From Charina bottae (taxonomy: Eukaryota; Chordata; Lepidosauria; Squamata; Charinaidae), in NCBI GenBank assembly GCA_023362775.1, contig JALMGJ010000005.1, forward strand, positions 36,699,463-36,763,462: a stretch of DNA of 64,000 nucleotides. Direction: 5' to 3'. The position numbers were made by a program, and so were the translations under genes. The notes under the pieces are model-generated. The model saw nothing but the letters and a program-made list of their open reading frames with translations, ran no database searches and was not told the origin of the DNA. Positions 61,501 to 64,000 of the stretch are shown piece by piece (within the stretch, counting starts at the first letter, position 1; the number at the start of each line of letters is the position of its first letter).

Positions 61501-63697
61501 ATTTGAGTTGAGACTATTGGTGTCCAGTTCATAAAAGTGAAGTGAACCTCTATAACTCATCAGTGGCAACCATCAGGAGCATCTACAACTGTATTCCAAT
61601 AATGTTGGGACTGGCTACAAATTCATAATCCACAAGTTAATACCACCTTTGATTCTTGAAGCATGCTACTGTCTAATATCAGTTAGCTTGTCCGAAAAAA
61701 TTTATCAACAAGTTTTAAAAAGGCTTTATCCACCCCTCCTCCTCCCGTCAGTGCTCCTATTTTTTGGATCAAGAAGAATGATGTCTCCTTATTAACCGCT
61801 CCTGAATTCTTGAGCCATTGCAATCATTTCTCTTTTCTCCTCATTTCTGAACTCTTGGAGGCAGAAGGCATACATTTCTCCCAATGTTATCTCAGGGGGC
61901 TTCCAGTTCGGTTTGTATGAAAGAGGGGCACAGATACTTAACTGCCTTTGGTATTTGTTATGGGAAGTTTGACTCTTTGGTGAAGCCATTTGGCTTAGCA
62001 TGTACTTGCAGCACCTCAGTCTTTTAAAGATTTATGAAACATGTTTTGCATAATTTTGGGACACATTTTGATTGTGTATATAGATGATTTGCTGATTTAC
62101 TCTGAGAATCTTACTCTCCACACTGATTAGGTTCAAACAGTTCACCTTTATGGCTACAGCCTCTACACTAAGACAGAGAAATTTGCCTGTGTTGGGCTGC
62201 TCAAGTTACCATATTTCTTTGAAAAAATTGAGATGGCTCCAGCTAAAGTAGAATCCATTCTGTCTTGGGAGCCTCCCCTCCAGATGAGGAACATATGGCA
62301 TGTTCTTGGCTTGGCCCATGTTCACCATACGTTTGCTGATACTGACTCTTCTTATTAAGAAGGGGCTTCTGGAATATTGGGGGGAGTTCCTATTGTAAAA
62401 GTAGAAGAGGGAAATATTTCTTCCCTGCTATGTGATGTCAGGAGGAGGAAGAGGTAGAGAAGCCCCAAAGAGGAGAAGTATCACCAGCTTCAGCTGAAAA
62501 AGAATTGGAAATTTCACCCTTCCTGGAGAAAAAAGGGGTGGAGAGGCCAAAAGAGGAGAGATCTTGTCAGCTCCAACTATCAAATAAATGGAAATGAAGG
62601 GGAAGCACCATGCTGTCTAGTCACCCATGACCAAAAGAAAGGGGAGGGGAAAGCATCTAAGATCTCCAAACTCAAGTGAGAATGGGGAAGGAGAAAATAG
62701 GTAGCATAAGGAATGAAAGTGTCAAGGTAGGGACCAGCAGTTCCCAGGCTAGAGAGAACTGTTATGTCAACATAAATCAGGTGCCTCCCAAGACTATCAG
62801 AAGAACATCCAGGTATTTGTTATGAAGAAAAAGCCTAGAAGTTAAATGCTGGAATATAGACGTACATAAAGGTGTCAACTTCTGCGTGCTGCAGTGGGCA
62901 AATCATCTGCATGTACATGGCCTCATTCTTGTCTGCAATAAATGGGCTAATGAAGCTGAATCACATCTGTAAGCTTTCTGCTGAGTAAACCAATTCATGA
63001 ATTAAGGGTTTAGTGTCTGTGAAGACAATATTTACAGCTGAGCCTGGTGAGAAGCCTGAATCCTTCATTTCTGCAAGTCCACTGCTACTTCTGCAGTCTC
63101 CCCTCTTCATTCTGGCACAAAGAGAATCACAATTTACTTTAGCTTCTCATGAGCTCTCTCCTTAAGGCAGAGCTTTCCAAACTTTTCATGTTGGTGACAT
63201 ACTTTTTAGACATGCATCATTTCGCGACACACTCTTACAGCAGGGCACAAGGCAGGCACTAGGACCTGTGTGGAATCCTGGCAGGGTTCCGAGGCAGCAG
63301 CAGCCGCGACACATCCAGACACTGCAGCCGACACACTAACGTGTCCCAACAAACAGTTTGGAAAGCTCTGCCTTAAGGAATTAACTCTCCCAATAGAAAG
63401 AAATAGCTTTTCTGCAACACTGGAGACTAAAAGCCATCTTATCAAAGAAACAGTGCATGTTTTGCTAGTCTGATTTCACAATTTTCTTGATCACAAGTAA
63501 AGGAAAAATGTACATGATTAAGTGGATAGTAGATATGGATGGAGGCGAGAAGGTAAACATTGGTGCATGCTCAGACTCTGTTTTCTTTCTTTTTGAAGCT
63601 TCACAACAAATGTGCCTCTCATGTGAAACCTGAATGTGATGGTGGGCATCTCAAAGACCACATCTTGCTGCCTTCCCAGATCTGCCCAGTTGTTCTG
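8883..63697 (+). CDS. DGKG: Type I diacylglycerol kinase, 5' part of gene (13 coding exons, continues off the right edge)
   Basis: Joined exons: 8883-8949, 19509-19585, 32174-32339, 33977-34039, 38104-38340, 39871-40041, 46516-46565, 47179-47253, 49255-49374, 52994-53111, 55335-55423, 56793-56909, 63599-63697. They total 1449 nt, 483 codons without a stop, and every visible junction is GT-AG. The product would phosphorylate diacylglycerol to phosphatidic acid at membranes. Domain order seen: recoverin-homology region (about residues 1-103), Ser/Pro-rich linker (about 104-240), EF-hand loops 267-278 and 312-323, C1a 350-399, C1b 415-463. This order is diagnostic of type I DGKs (alpha, beta, gamma). 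Gamma is preferred because the linker is long, because PEQ-PIDYEGF lacks the short insertion I recall in beta, because of [15 protein letters not shown] and [13 protein letters not shown], and because the introns are compact. Some positions (CQITLHNKC, CPVVL) look beta-like, so beta is the alternative. The catalytic domain is not in the window. Confidence 0.85.
9783..10545 (-). mobile_element. L2-like LINE, reverse-transcriptase C-terminus plus 3' UTR
   Basis: The minus frame 10544-9975 reads open for 189 codons with the L2-type C-terminal RT motifs [35 protein letters not shown] and [13 protein letters not shown]. It is followed by a 3' tail ending in (ATTT)n at 9783-9826 on the + strand. 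It is 5'-truncated. The intact frame implies a younger copy than the L2s at 54 and 59 kb. Confidence 0.8.
10546..10674 (+). repeat. L2/CR1-like 3' tail, opposite orientation
   Basis: cacctagaatcacttgttgag...ggcgttacaaattgg then (TAAA)n is an L2/CR1-like tail on the + strand. It abuts the minus-strand L2 copy at a T-rich junction, so two copies lie head to head. Confidence 0.55.
11440..12090 (+). mobile_element. Degenerate RTE-type LINE, 5' UTR and endonuclease start
   Basis: Broken frames contain the start of an RTE endonuclease (GTWNV-like near 11820, then a DILG-like and KWTG-like block, then YYSGHEK near 11958). Upstream comes the leader motif gccactccagtattttaccc. It is far more diverged than the BovB copies at 21 and 27 kb and lacks the RT half. 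Confidence 0.6.
12091..13019. other. Intron 1, no recognised element
   Basis: Only a lone family A/B hAT end (cagagctttccaaacc, near 12325-12341) without a partner terminus was seen. Confidence 0.4.
13020..13289. mobile_element. hAT MITE, family B, copy 1
   Basis: Termini are cagagctttccaaactgtgtg and ctttggaaagccctg; the interior is rich in gtgtgtcgcgacaca motifs. It contains a perfect 17-bp-stem hairpin (13090-13106 with 13111-13127, loop catc) and further cccgaaagc repeats. It shares its TIR start with family A but not its interior. No exact 8-bp TSD is visible. Confidence 0.75.
13290..14289. other. Intron 1, nothing recognised
   Basis: Ordinary AT-rich intronic sequence. Short open frames have no family resemblance. 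Confidence 0.5.
14303..14763 (-). mobile_element. Penelope-like element, single-arm copy (monomer)
   Basis: A 461-bp insertion flanked by an exact 13-bp TSD attgctgatagaa (14290-14302, 14764-14776). It begins tatgtctatgaaggttctcag and ends aacattttctgtttga. It defines the unit that is inverted and doubled at 6.2, 20.1 and 56.3 kb. The hammerhead-like motif is on the minus strand near 14395-14421+, but its GAAA box is altered (gcaaaac). Confidence 0.8.
14847..15181 (+). mobile_element. Sauria-type tRNA-RTE SINE, copy 1
   Basis: A 335-bp SINE with a tRNA-like head: box A region gtggctcagcgggtaagacg and box B ggttcaaatcc. The conserved body includes ccaacctagcaatttgaaag and cggacacgactgcac, and the tail is aacctttacctttt. 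The TSD tatgacttcact is exact (14835-14846, 15182-15193). It relies on an RTE-BovB partner for movement (established for the family). Confidence 0.88.
15700..15805 (-). repeat. L2/CR1-like 3' tail fragment
   Basis: (TTTA)n, then ccatctcacacacggtgactctgggtggcgtacaac: a minus-strand tail of the common type. The Sauria SINE at 15831 starts just beyond it. Confidence 0.55.
15831..16167 (+). mobile_element. Sauria-type tRNA-RTE SINE, copy 2
   Basis: Near-identical to the copy at 14847 over its whole length, in the same orientation about 0.65 kb away. The TSD taattattaaga/taattattagga (15819-15830, 16168-16179) has one mismatch. Box B reads ggttcgaatcc, closer to the tRNA consensus than in copy 1. 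Confidence 0.87.
16785..17028 (-). mobile_element. MIR/L2-tailed tRNA SINE
   Basis: On the + strand it runs (TTTA)n, tcgcctttatt, ccctgtgaggtgggttgggctgagagagagtgactggcccaaagtcacccagctggctt..., then taaccactagacc. This is a MIR-like vertebrate SINE read in reverse. The solo LTR at 17034 is inserted into its tRNA-like end. Confidence 0.6.
17034..17414 (+). mobile_element. Solo LTR, 5-bp TSD
   Basis: The element is 381 bp, starts TGTCAGAACC and ends CTTACA, with an exact 5-bp TSD accag (17029-17033, 17415-17419). It has a TATA-like gtttaaaaagcc (near 17269) and polyA signal aataaacc (near 17334). A 5-bp TSD fits Ty3/gypsy or ERV solo LTRs; no internal region is left. Confidence 0.8.
17430..17775 (+). 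mobile_element. L2/CR1-like LINE 3' end
   Basis: A decayed RT C-terminus (gtggcccacacactctggaatactct) leads to gctgcccagagtcctttgggactggggcagattataaattctg and an (AAAT) tail. Confidence 0.6.
17952..18460 (+). mobile_element. Composite tRNA-headed SINE with GC-rich middle and LINE tail
   Basis: The head ggggcgcggtggctcagcgg...ggcagttcgaaacc has tRNA-like A and B boxes. The first body part (ccaacccagcgattcgaaag, agtagattaatgggtacc) is Sauria-like. It then switches at about 18120 to a GC-rich segment, and ends in gtaagccgcctagagtcctcc...gtataaataagataaataa, an L2/CR1-like tail. Compared with the Sauria copies, the BovB-like end is replaced. Confidence 0.6.
18485..18560 (-). repeat. L2/CR1-like 3' tail fragment
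   Basis: tatttatttaaaacatttgtatagccggccatcataaag...ctctgggcagcttacaacc: a minus-strand tail directly following the composite SINE. Confidence 0.45.
18561..19508. other. End of intron 1
   Basis: A weak MIR-like stretch (near 18900-18980, ttttatcctcacagcaactctataag) is the only thing seen. The 3' end holds the polypyrimidine tract and acceptor of exon 2. Confidence 0.4.
19509..19585 (+). CDS. DGKG: DGK coding exon 2
   Basis: The acceptor is ttctag at 19508 and the donor gtaaga follows 19585 (phase 0). It encodes the conserved [17 protein letters not shown] block and ends in KYNPEQ. This is the second part of the recoverin-homology domain. The frame joins exon 1 through a split Tyr codon. Confidence 0.9.
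19757..20030 (+). repeat. Unclassified interspersed repeat, copy 1
   Basis: Shares collinear blocks with 32923-33184: tctaaatatgccttttatc, gaagagtttttcttgtg, ctgggaaggcaatttt, gggagagataaaatctcc, gagcctgagtgcaaatg, then cctgcccttaagttcttttt. It has no coding potential, TIR or tRNA head that I can see, and I do not recognise the family. Confidence 0.55.
20058..20677. mobile_element. Penelope-like element, foldback insertion 2
   Basis: A 620-bp palindrome with arms of about 300 bp, nearly identical in reverse complement, centred near 20380 at ccgggagaaagatgggagaat. An exact 13-bp TSD taagggaagatac (20045-20057, 20678-20690) shows it arrived as one unit. Hammerhead-like cores are at 20136-20172 (-) and 20598-20634 (+). 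It is the longest foldback in the window. Confidence 0.88.
20770..21072 (+). mobile_element. L2/CR1-like LINE 3' end
   Basis: The decayed block gactggcatccaccctgttgattttccagaaagcc is followed by the tail gtaagctgctcagaggccctgtgg...ctaaataaat. The family B hAT element inserted exactly in its AAATAAAT tail. Confidence 0.6.
21073..21365. mobile_element. hAT MITE, family B, copy 2
   Basis: Termini are catagctttccaaactgtgtg and gtttggaaagcactg, with an exact 8-bp TSD aaataaat (21065-21072, 21366-21373). The interior has gtgtgtcgcgacg motifs and a GC-rich ggcggcggc centre. It corresponds to the 13020 copy at both ends. Confidence 0.82.
21446..23392 (-). mobile_element. RTE-BovB LINE, full-ended copy with internal deletion
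   Basis: Both ends are present with an exact 11-bp TSD agtgggaaact (21435-21445, 23393-23403). The minus frame 23211-21559 (550 codons) encodes the complete apurinic-type endonuclease: [35 protein letters not shown] and SSDHELL. The RT domain is missing: the sequence jumps from LQD near 21590 to the 3' terminus. The leader upstream of 23211 includes gagatcgttaccttgtcg. Compared with 27537-30195, 1268 bp are absent. Confidence 0.92.
23525..23755 (-). mobile_element. Sauria-type SINE, copy 3 (head missing)
   Basis: Starts with (aggtaa)n and acccccc gcacatttgtgcagtcgtg, then the Sauria body in reverse up to ccaacctagcaattcgaaag. The tRNA-like head is absent, as in a 5'-truncated insertion. The internal region is highly similar to the two + strand copies. 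Confidence 0.82.
23756..26582. other. Intron 2, nothing recognised over 2.8 kb
   Basis: AT-rich sequence with only short unrelated open frames. The longest block in the window without a recognised element. Confidence 0.5.
26583..26665. repeat. (AC)n(AT)n compound microsatellite
   Basis: About 24 AC units run directly into about 16 AT units, a long pure run likely to be length-polymorphic. Confidence 0.95.
26718..26795 (+). repeat. L2/CR1-like 3' tail fragment
   Basis: gccacctatcagctaaatgagttccccatgggggagatgggcggttatagaaattg then (AATA)n. Confidence 0.5.
27537..30195 (+). mobile_element. RTE-BovB LINE, 5'-truncated, with intact endonuclease-RT frame
   Basis: A 2659-bp insertion with an exact 10-bp TSD atcagaaaac (27527-27536, 30196-30205). 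About 884 codons are element-derived and uninterrupted up to TAA at 30190-30192. Endonuclease motifs: GDWN at 27790-27801, SDH at 28069-28077. RT motifs: [43 protein letters not shown], and YADD at 29422-29433. The first ATG of the open frame (27325) lies in flanking DNA. The endonuclease N-terminus is missing, so it is not autonomous. The codons for two residues expected after SNYRT appear deleted. High identity to the 21.4-kb copy suggests recent activity. Confidence 0.93.
30206..31685. other. Intron 2 right part, nothing recognised
   Basis: Contains a short (GT)n at 30679-30692 and a 98-codon + frame (30694-30990) rich in Leu/Cys near its end. I do not recognise that frame and see no splice or start context for it. 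Confidence 0.45.
31703..31746 (-). mobile_element. 44-bp L1-like 3' tail micro-insertion
   Basis: A T-rich 44-bp segment is flanked by a 17-bp direct repeat tatatattctgtatttt (31686-31702, 31747-31763). Its reverse complement ends in an AATAAAATTGATAAA-type tail, like the L1 3' end at 42543. Direct repeats and tail fit target-primed insertion of an extremely truncated LINE. Confidence 0.5.
32174..32339 (+). CDS. DGKG: DGK coding exon 3
   Basis: The acceptor is tgttag at 32173 and the donor gtaagc starts at 32340 (phase 1). It encodes [18 protein letters not shown], then [14 protein letters not shown], completing the recoverin-homology region, followed by a Gln/Ser-rich start of the linker. 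The direct junction from the previous exon to PIDYEGF, without extra residues, is one reason for choosing gamma over beta. Confidence 0.9.
32865..32930. repeat. Alternating GT/GC purine-pyrimidine tract
   Basis: gtgtgtgcgcatgtgtgtgtacgtgtgcgtgcgcgcgtgcgc, then (attc)n. Such an alternating tract can adopt Z-form; no gene is associated. Confidence 0.8.
32923..33184 (+). repeat. Unclassified interspersed repeat, copy 2
   Basis: Collinear with 19757-20030: tataaatatgtcttttatc, ggagataagtttttcctgtg, ctgttgggaaggagagc, gataaaacctcctctt, gagcctgaatgcaaatgacc and cctgcccttaagttctttt. It lies in intron 3; copy 1 lies in intron 2, in the same orientation. Confidence 0.55.
33977..34039 (+). CDS. DGKG: DGK coding exon 4 (linker, possible cassette)
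   Basis: This is a 63-nt exon with acceptor ttcag at 33976 and donor gtatca at 34040, the weakest donor of the series. It encodes 21 residues ([20 protein letters not shown] after a split Glu codon). It is phase 1 on both sides, so skipping it would keep the frame. It is assigned from splice signals, frame and position rather than from strong family conservation. Confidence 0.65.
34734..35019 (+). mobile_element. Solo LTR, 5-bp TSD
   Basis: 286 bp, starts TGTGATGGAATG and ends TTCCCGACA, with an exact 5-bp TSD atatc (34729-34733, 35020-35024). A polyA signal aataaag is followed by gctgtaactccggctcagcg, a typical U5-like end. It differs in sequence from the LTRs at 17 and 37 kb. Confidence 0.8.
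35025..37179. other. Intron 4, mostly unrecognised
   Basis: Besides the LINE tail at 35545, it has a poly-T run (35119-35136), G-rich stretches (35248-35290) and AT-rich DNA. No gene signals. Confidence 0.45.
35545..35632 (-). repeat. L2/CR1-like 3' tail fragment
   Basis: (TTTA)n then caaatttattccccgcccatctcccatgcaagggactctgggcgggttac, nearly the same tail as at 7668. Confidence 0.65.
37185..37620 (-). mobile_element. Solo LTR on the minus strand, 5-bp TSD
   Basis: The element is 436 bp. On the + strand it starts TGAGAGTAAAC and ends ACAGAGCA, with an exact 5-bp TSD aggct (37180-37184, 37621-37625). On the minus strand there is a CCAAT-type agccaatcag and an AATAAA-like tttatttatag near its 3' end, which sets the orientation. 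Confidence 0.65.
37838..37867 (+). mobile_element. 30-bp BovB 3'-end micro-insertion
   Basis: The insert gacgactgaatgaataaaca plus (ACA)n equals the last bases of BovB as seen at 30171-30195. It is flanked by an exact 15-bp TSD caagggagtgtgcac (37823-37837, 37868-37882). It could also be the tail of a BovB-tailed SINE. Confidence 0.8.
38006..38048 (+). pseudogene. U2 snRNA 5' fragment (retropseudogene)
   Basis: The first 37 bases, atcgcttctcagccttttgg continuing to gtgtagt, match the start of vertebrate U2 snRNA with one change (g to a). A 10-bp direct repeat taaaacatca flanks it (37996-38005, 38049-38058). The branch-point recognition region and everything 3' of it are missing, so it is a truncated reverse-transcribed copy. 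It ends 55 bp before coding exon 5. Confidence 0.82.
38104..38340 (+). CDS. DGKG: DGK coding exon 5 (Ser/Pro/Asn-rich linker)
   Basis: The acceptor is attatag at 38103 and the donor gtgaga at 38341, giving 237 nt with phase 1 on both ends. It encodes a low-complexity linker rich in Ser, Pro, Asn and Gln with no recognisable fold. A second in-frame donor (gtaacc after 38286) would remove the last 54 nt without changing phase. The frame is open throughout, and both flanking exons share the phase. Confidence 0.75.
39871..40041 (+). CDS. DGKG: DGK coding exon 6 (linker end and pre-EF block)
   Basis: The acceptor is ttctag at 39870 and the donor gtaagt at 40042, with phase 1 on both sides. The second half encodes [18 protein letters not shown] followed by RAEDKLE. 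This is the strongly conserved block just before EF-hand 1 in type I DGKs, and VVYLKD is gamma-like. Confidence 0.92.
40042..42189. other. Intron 6 left part, nothing recognised
   Basis: Pyrimidine-rich around 41215-41320 and a small (GT)n near 41390-41405. No repeat family or gene was recognised. Confidence 0.45.
42204..42460. mobile_element. Penelope-like element, foldback insertion 3 (second subfamily)
   Basis: A 257-bp palindrome with a 2-nt centre (42346-42347) and an exact 14-bp TSD aattttttatttgt (42190-42203, 42461-42474). The arm begins attgtcgaaggctttcacgg, a very common squamate repeat start. The + arm has a hammerhead-like core at 42369-42406 (CTGAAGA, stem, GAAACGT). It is unrelated in sequence to the other foldbacks except for this core. 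Confidence 0.82.
42461..42534. repeat. AT-rich hairpin, 24-bp stem
   Basis: aattttttatttgtttgtac at 42461 pairs with the complementary gtacaaacaaataaaaaaatt ending 42534, with a 25-nt AT-rich loop. The foldback element's TSD uses the left arm. Confidence 0.6.
42543..43403 (-). mobile_element. L1 LINE 3' end
   Basis: The minus frame 43390-43109 has the ORF2 C-terminal signature ([33 protein letters not shown]), then a long A/pyrimidine-biased 3' UTR and an A tail at 42541-42548. The TSD ttttactctt lies at 42533-42542 and 43404-43413. It is 5'-truncated and antisense to the DGK gene. Confidence 0.82.
43924..43992. mobile_element. hAT MITE, family D, partial
   Basis: ctagggaattctgggagttgaagtccacacatcttaaagctgccaaggttgaaaaaccctg matches the second half of 4858-4978. 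The first TIR is missing. Confidence 0.65.
43993..45033. other. Intron 6 middle, nothing recognised
   Basis: AT-rich with short homopolymers (44460-44475). No family recognised. Confidence 0.45.
45157..45424. mobile_element. hAT MITE, family C, copy 2
   Basis: caggggtgggcaacgtcagg ... gttccccacccctg with an exact 8-bp TSD ttgtaggg (45149-45156, 45425-45432). It has an additional internal duplication of aaggcccgcggggctcccgcc compared with copy 1 at 3828. Confidence 0.87.
45436..46170. mobile_element. DNA-transposon-like repeat (tagtcctcgacttatgac type)
   Basis: Starts tagtcctcgacttatgacgg and has the recurrent motifs gttgttaagcaa, ggttgccgttgttaactg, gatcacgtgattgcgg and cggtcataagtg. It ends near cggtcactgaacgaatgatcat. 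I recognise it as a widespread squamate repeat. The right terminus, expected to mirror the left, is eroded, so the class is uncertain. Confidence 0.5.
46516..46565 (+). CDS. DGKG: DGK coding exon 7 (EF-hand 1 loop)
   Basis: A 50-nt exon with acceptor cttgcag at 46515 and donor gtaagc at 46566. It encodes [17 protein letters not shown]. The calcium ligands D267, D269, N271, D275 are present and the final Glu (E278) is supplied by the next exon, so EF-hand 1 looks functional. Confidence 0.95.
47179..47253 (+). CDS. DGKG: DGK coding exon 8 (between the EF-hands)
   Basis: A 75-nt exon, phase 0, with acceptor attcag at 47178 and donor gtaagt after 47253. It encodes [18 protein letters not shown] and DSTELRP: the exit helix of EF-hand 1, with its bidentate Glu first, and the link to EF-hand 2. 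Confidence 0.95.
47421..47949 (-). mobile_element. Possible solo LTR
   Basis: Sequence between direct repeats gtggat (47415-47420, 47950-47955). The inner ends tgttg and caaca are complementary. CCAAT (gattggct at 47789) and AATAAA-like signals lie in the same order as in the 37.2-kb LTR. The 2-nt offset at the left end leaves this tentative. It lies in intron 8. Confidence 0.4.
49255..49374 (+). CDS. DGKG: DGK coding exon 9 (EF-hand 2)
   Basis: A 120-nt exon, phase 0, with acceptor ctacag and donor gtgagt. The EF-hand loop [12 protein letters not shown] has D312, D314, D316, T320 and E323 in ligand positions. The [16 protein letters not shown] block that precedes the C1 domains in type I DGKs follows. 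Confidence 0.96.
49797..49845. repeat. (AC)n microsatellite
   Basis: About 16 pure AC units followed by tgtatatatata. Confidence 0.95.
49846..51542. other. Intron 9, nothing recognised
   Basis: Ordinary AT-rich intron with a brief (ttta)n at 50318-50332. Confidence 0.45.
51543..51722. repeat. (TAAAA)n pentanucleotide array
   Basis: About 180 bp of taaaa repeats with a few interruptions (aataataaaat), probably grown from a LINE/SINE A-rich tail. The long minus-strand open frames here are artefacts of the repeat. Confidence 0.95.
52457..52502. repeat. (TGAT)n microsatellite
   Basis: Eleven or so tandem gatt units. Confidence 0.95.
52994..53111 (+). CDS. DGKG: DGK coding exon 10 (C1a, first half)
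   Basis: The acceptor is cttacag at 52993 and the donor gtaagt at 53112. It carries H350, C363, C366 and C380 of the C1 zinc-binding pattern. Pro360, Gly372 and the KQGL motif (Gln376) are the residues linked to phorbol-ester/diacylglycerol binding in typical C1 domains, so C1a may be ligand-competent. That last point is family inference. Confidence 0.95.
53900..55115 (-). mobile_element. Old L2-like LINE (RT half, frame-broken)
   Basis: Minus-strand fragments read, in order, [25 protein letters not shown] (55100-55025), then a [14 protein letters not shown] block (near 54480) and a [19 protein letters not shown] block (near 54320), with stops between. The same domain order occurs at 58.5-59.9 kb. 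The 3' end is near 53900. Confidence 0.65.
55335..55423 (+). CDS. DGKG: DGK coding exon 11 (C1a, second half)
   Basis: The acceptor is ctccacag at 55334 and the donor gtaagt at 55424. It opens with the split Phe codon, then [17 protein letters not shown], supplying C383, H388, C391 and C399 of C1a. It closes with the basic linker KSKRNTN. An old L2 copy ends about 200 bp upstream in the intron. Confidence 0.95.
56252..56487. mobile_element. Penelope-like element, foldback insertion 4
   Basis: A 236-bp inverted pair of short arms around ttcagttcttcagtcttcagttcttcag (near 56370-56400). A 14-bp TSD ctgctcaagagctg lies at 56238-56251 and 56488-56501. Hammerhead-like cores are at 56333-56369 (-) and 56408-56444 (+). 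It lies 0.3 kb upstream of coding exon 12. Confidence 0.83.
56793..56909 (+). CDS. DGKG: DGK coding exon 12 (C1b)
   Basis: The acceptor is tttctag at 56792 and the donor gtgagt at 56910, phase 0. It encodes [24 protein letters not shown] and LHCVWCQIT, giving H415, C426, C429, C444 and C447 of C1b. A Penelope foldback insertion ends about 300 bp upstream, leaving the exon intact. Confidence 0.96.
57295..57316. repeat. (GAT)n microsatellite
   Basis: Seven gat units within an otherwise unremarkable intron. Confidence 0.85.
57843..58223. mobile_element. hAT MITE, family A, copy 2, with internal tandem repeats
   Basis: Ends cagagctttccaaac and gtttgaaaagctctg, with an exact 8-bp TSD gtgtagag (57835-57842, 58224-58231). 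Inside, a unit of about 61 bp (aggcacaaggcaggcactag...) occurs about four times at 57917-58150, making this copy about 150 bp longer than the 1554 copy. Confidence 0.87.
58540..59888 (-). mobile_element. L2-like LINE, RT domain and C-terminus (frame-broken)
   Basis: Minus-strand fragments in order: [19 protein letters not shown] and [12 protein letters not shown] (59850-59710), [15 protein letters not shown] (59670-59620), [13 protein letters not shown] (59460), YANDTQLY (59385, altered YADD), then [14 protein letters not shown] (58985) and [12 protein letters not shown] (58660). This is the standard L2 RT order. Multiple frameshifts make it a dead copy. Confidence 0.8.
59889..62360 (+). mobile_element. 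Degenerate Ty3/gypsy-type LTR retrotransposon interior
   Basis: Order seen: an LTR end-like segment with aataaagag and ...tttacagcc (59905-59982); a gag-like frame (59965-60369); a zinc-knuckle-like [10 protein letters not shown] near 61150-61180; a protease-to-RT stretch; and an RT palm with YIDD at about 62078-62089, followed by [13 protein letters not shown] near 62240. Stops interrupt it and integrase was not found. The motif order and RT context point to Ty3/gypsy. It is dead. Confidence 0.65.
62361..62924 (+). other. Purine-rich stretch between gypsy remnant and LTR-like segment
   Basis: Rich in gaggaag/agagg blocks. It could be decayed internal or U3 sequence of the neighbouring LTR element. 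No conserved protein motif was found. Confidence 0.3.
62925..63055 (+). mobile_element. LTR R-U5/leader-like segment, second copy
   Basis: The blocks tctgcaataaatgggctaatg, tgctgagtaaacc and atatttacagctgagcctggtgagaa parallel 59900-59995, where gcaataaagagactaatcc, tctcagtaaagg and gatttacagccaaccaaggtgagaa occur. The similarity continues past the expected LTR end, suggesting a second, adjacent element or a tandem arrangement. Confidence 0.4.
63178..63370. mobile_element. hAT MITE, family A, copy 3
   Basis: 193 bp, cagagctttccaaac ... gtttggaaagctctg, with an exact 8-bp TSD ccttaagg (63170-63177, 63371-63378). It is the shortest family A copy, with a single internal unit. It lies 0.2 kb upstream of coding exon 13. 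Confidence 0.88.
63599..63697 (+). CDS. DGKG: DGK coding exon 13 (end of C1b, lead into the kinase domain)
   Basis: The acceptor is ttttgaag at 63598 and the donor gtaaat at 63698, phase 0. It encodes [20 protein letters not shown] then [14 protein letters not shown]452, C455 and C463 complete C1b. The HILLP...ICP block immediately precedes the catalytic domain in this family, so the following exons lie outside the window. Confidence 0.95.
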
Positions 63698-64000
63698 GTA
63701 AATGAGTCTGCTTGGTACATACCAAATTGGCTTAATGAATGGTATTTTCTTCTTGGTTCTGTCCACTTAAGGCAACTGGATAATGAAGTTTCATGATCCA
63801 AATGGCTTAGTCTAAACTGATTTAGCTAATTAGATTAGCCATTCCAAACCTGGTACTCCCCTATATATTGGACCATAATTCCCAGCATCCTTGCCCACCA
63901 TGGTCTCAAGCTGGGAAAAGTGCACTAAAGTCCTCATTTGCTAATAACATAGGTGGATGTCACAAATATGGATGGCAGTGGGAGGGGGGATGTTATGGGT

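Noticed and set aside
1..64000. CRISPR array, operon, phage or plasmid features
   Set aside because: Split genes with GT-AG introns and vertebrate retroelements throughout; no regularly spaced repeats with unique spacers.

Overview
The window is nuclear DNA from a squamate reptile (lizard or snake). The evidence is the repeat mix: RTE-BovB LINEs, a tRNA-headed SINE with the features of the squamate Sauria family, L2/CR1-like and L1 LINEs, Penelope-like elements, several non-autonomous hAT families and solo LTRs. There are no prokaryotic-style operons; nearly all of the longer open reading frames are transposon remnants.

One host gene is visible, on the + strand. It is the 5' two-thirds of a type I (calcium-regulated) diacylglycerol kinase, most likely DGKG. 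Thirteen coding exons can be joined between 8883 and 63697 with GT-AG junctions and a continuous frame of 483 codons. They encode a recoverin-homology region, a Ser/Pro-rich linker, two EF-hands with complete calcium ligands and two complete C1 zinc fingers. The kinase catalytic domain must lie beyond the right edge. The 5' UTR and promoter are not certain.

Layout: 1-8.8 kb is upstream flank with L2, hAT, LTR-like and foldback Penelope insertions. 8.9-19.5 kb is intron 1 (L2, RTE, hAT, Penelope monomer, two Sauria SINEs, a solo LTR). 19.6-32.2 kb is intron 2, with two BovB copies in opposite orientation: a full-ended one with an internal deletion, and a 5'-truncated one that keeps an uninterrupted endonuclease-reverse transcriptase frame. 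32.2-40 kb holds exons 3-6 (the variable linker), two solo LTRs, a 30-bp BovB micro-insertion and a U2 snRNA fragment just upstream of exon 5. 40-57 kb holds exons 7-12 with an L1 fragment, another foldback element, nested hAT/DNA repeats, microsatellites and an old L2. 57-64 kb is intron 12 (hAT, L2, Ty3/gypsy remnant) and exon 13.

The least ordinary signal is a set of four near-perfect palindromic insertions (355, 620, 257 and 236 bp), each flanked by 13-14 bp target-site duplications. A single-arm 461-bp copy, also with a 13-bp duplication, shows the monomer. All carry hammerhead-ribozyme-like cores, as expected for Penelope-like elements.
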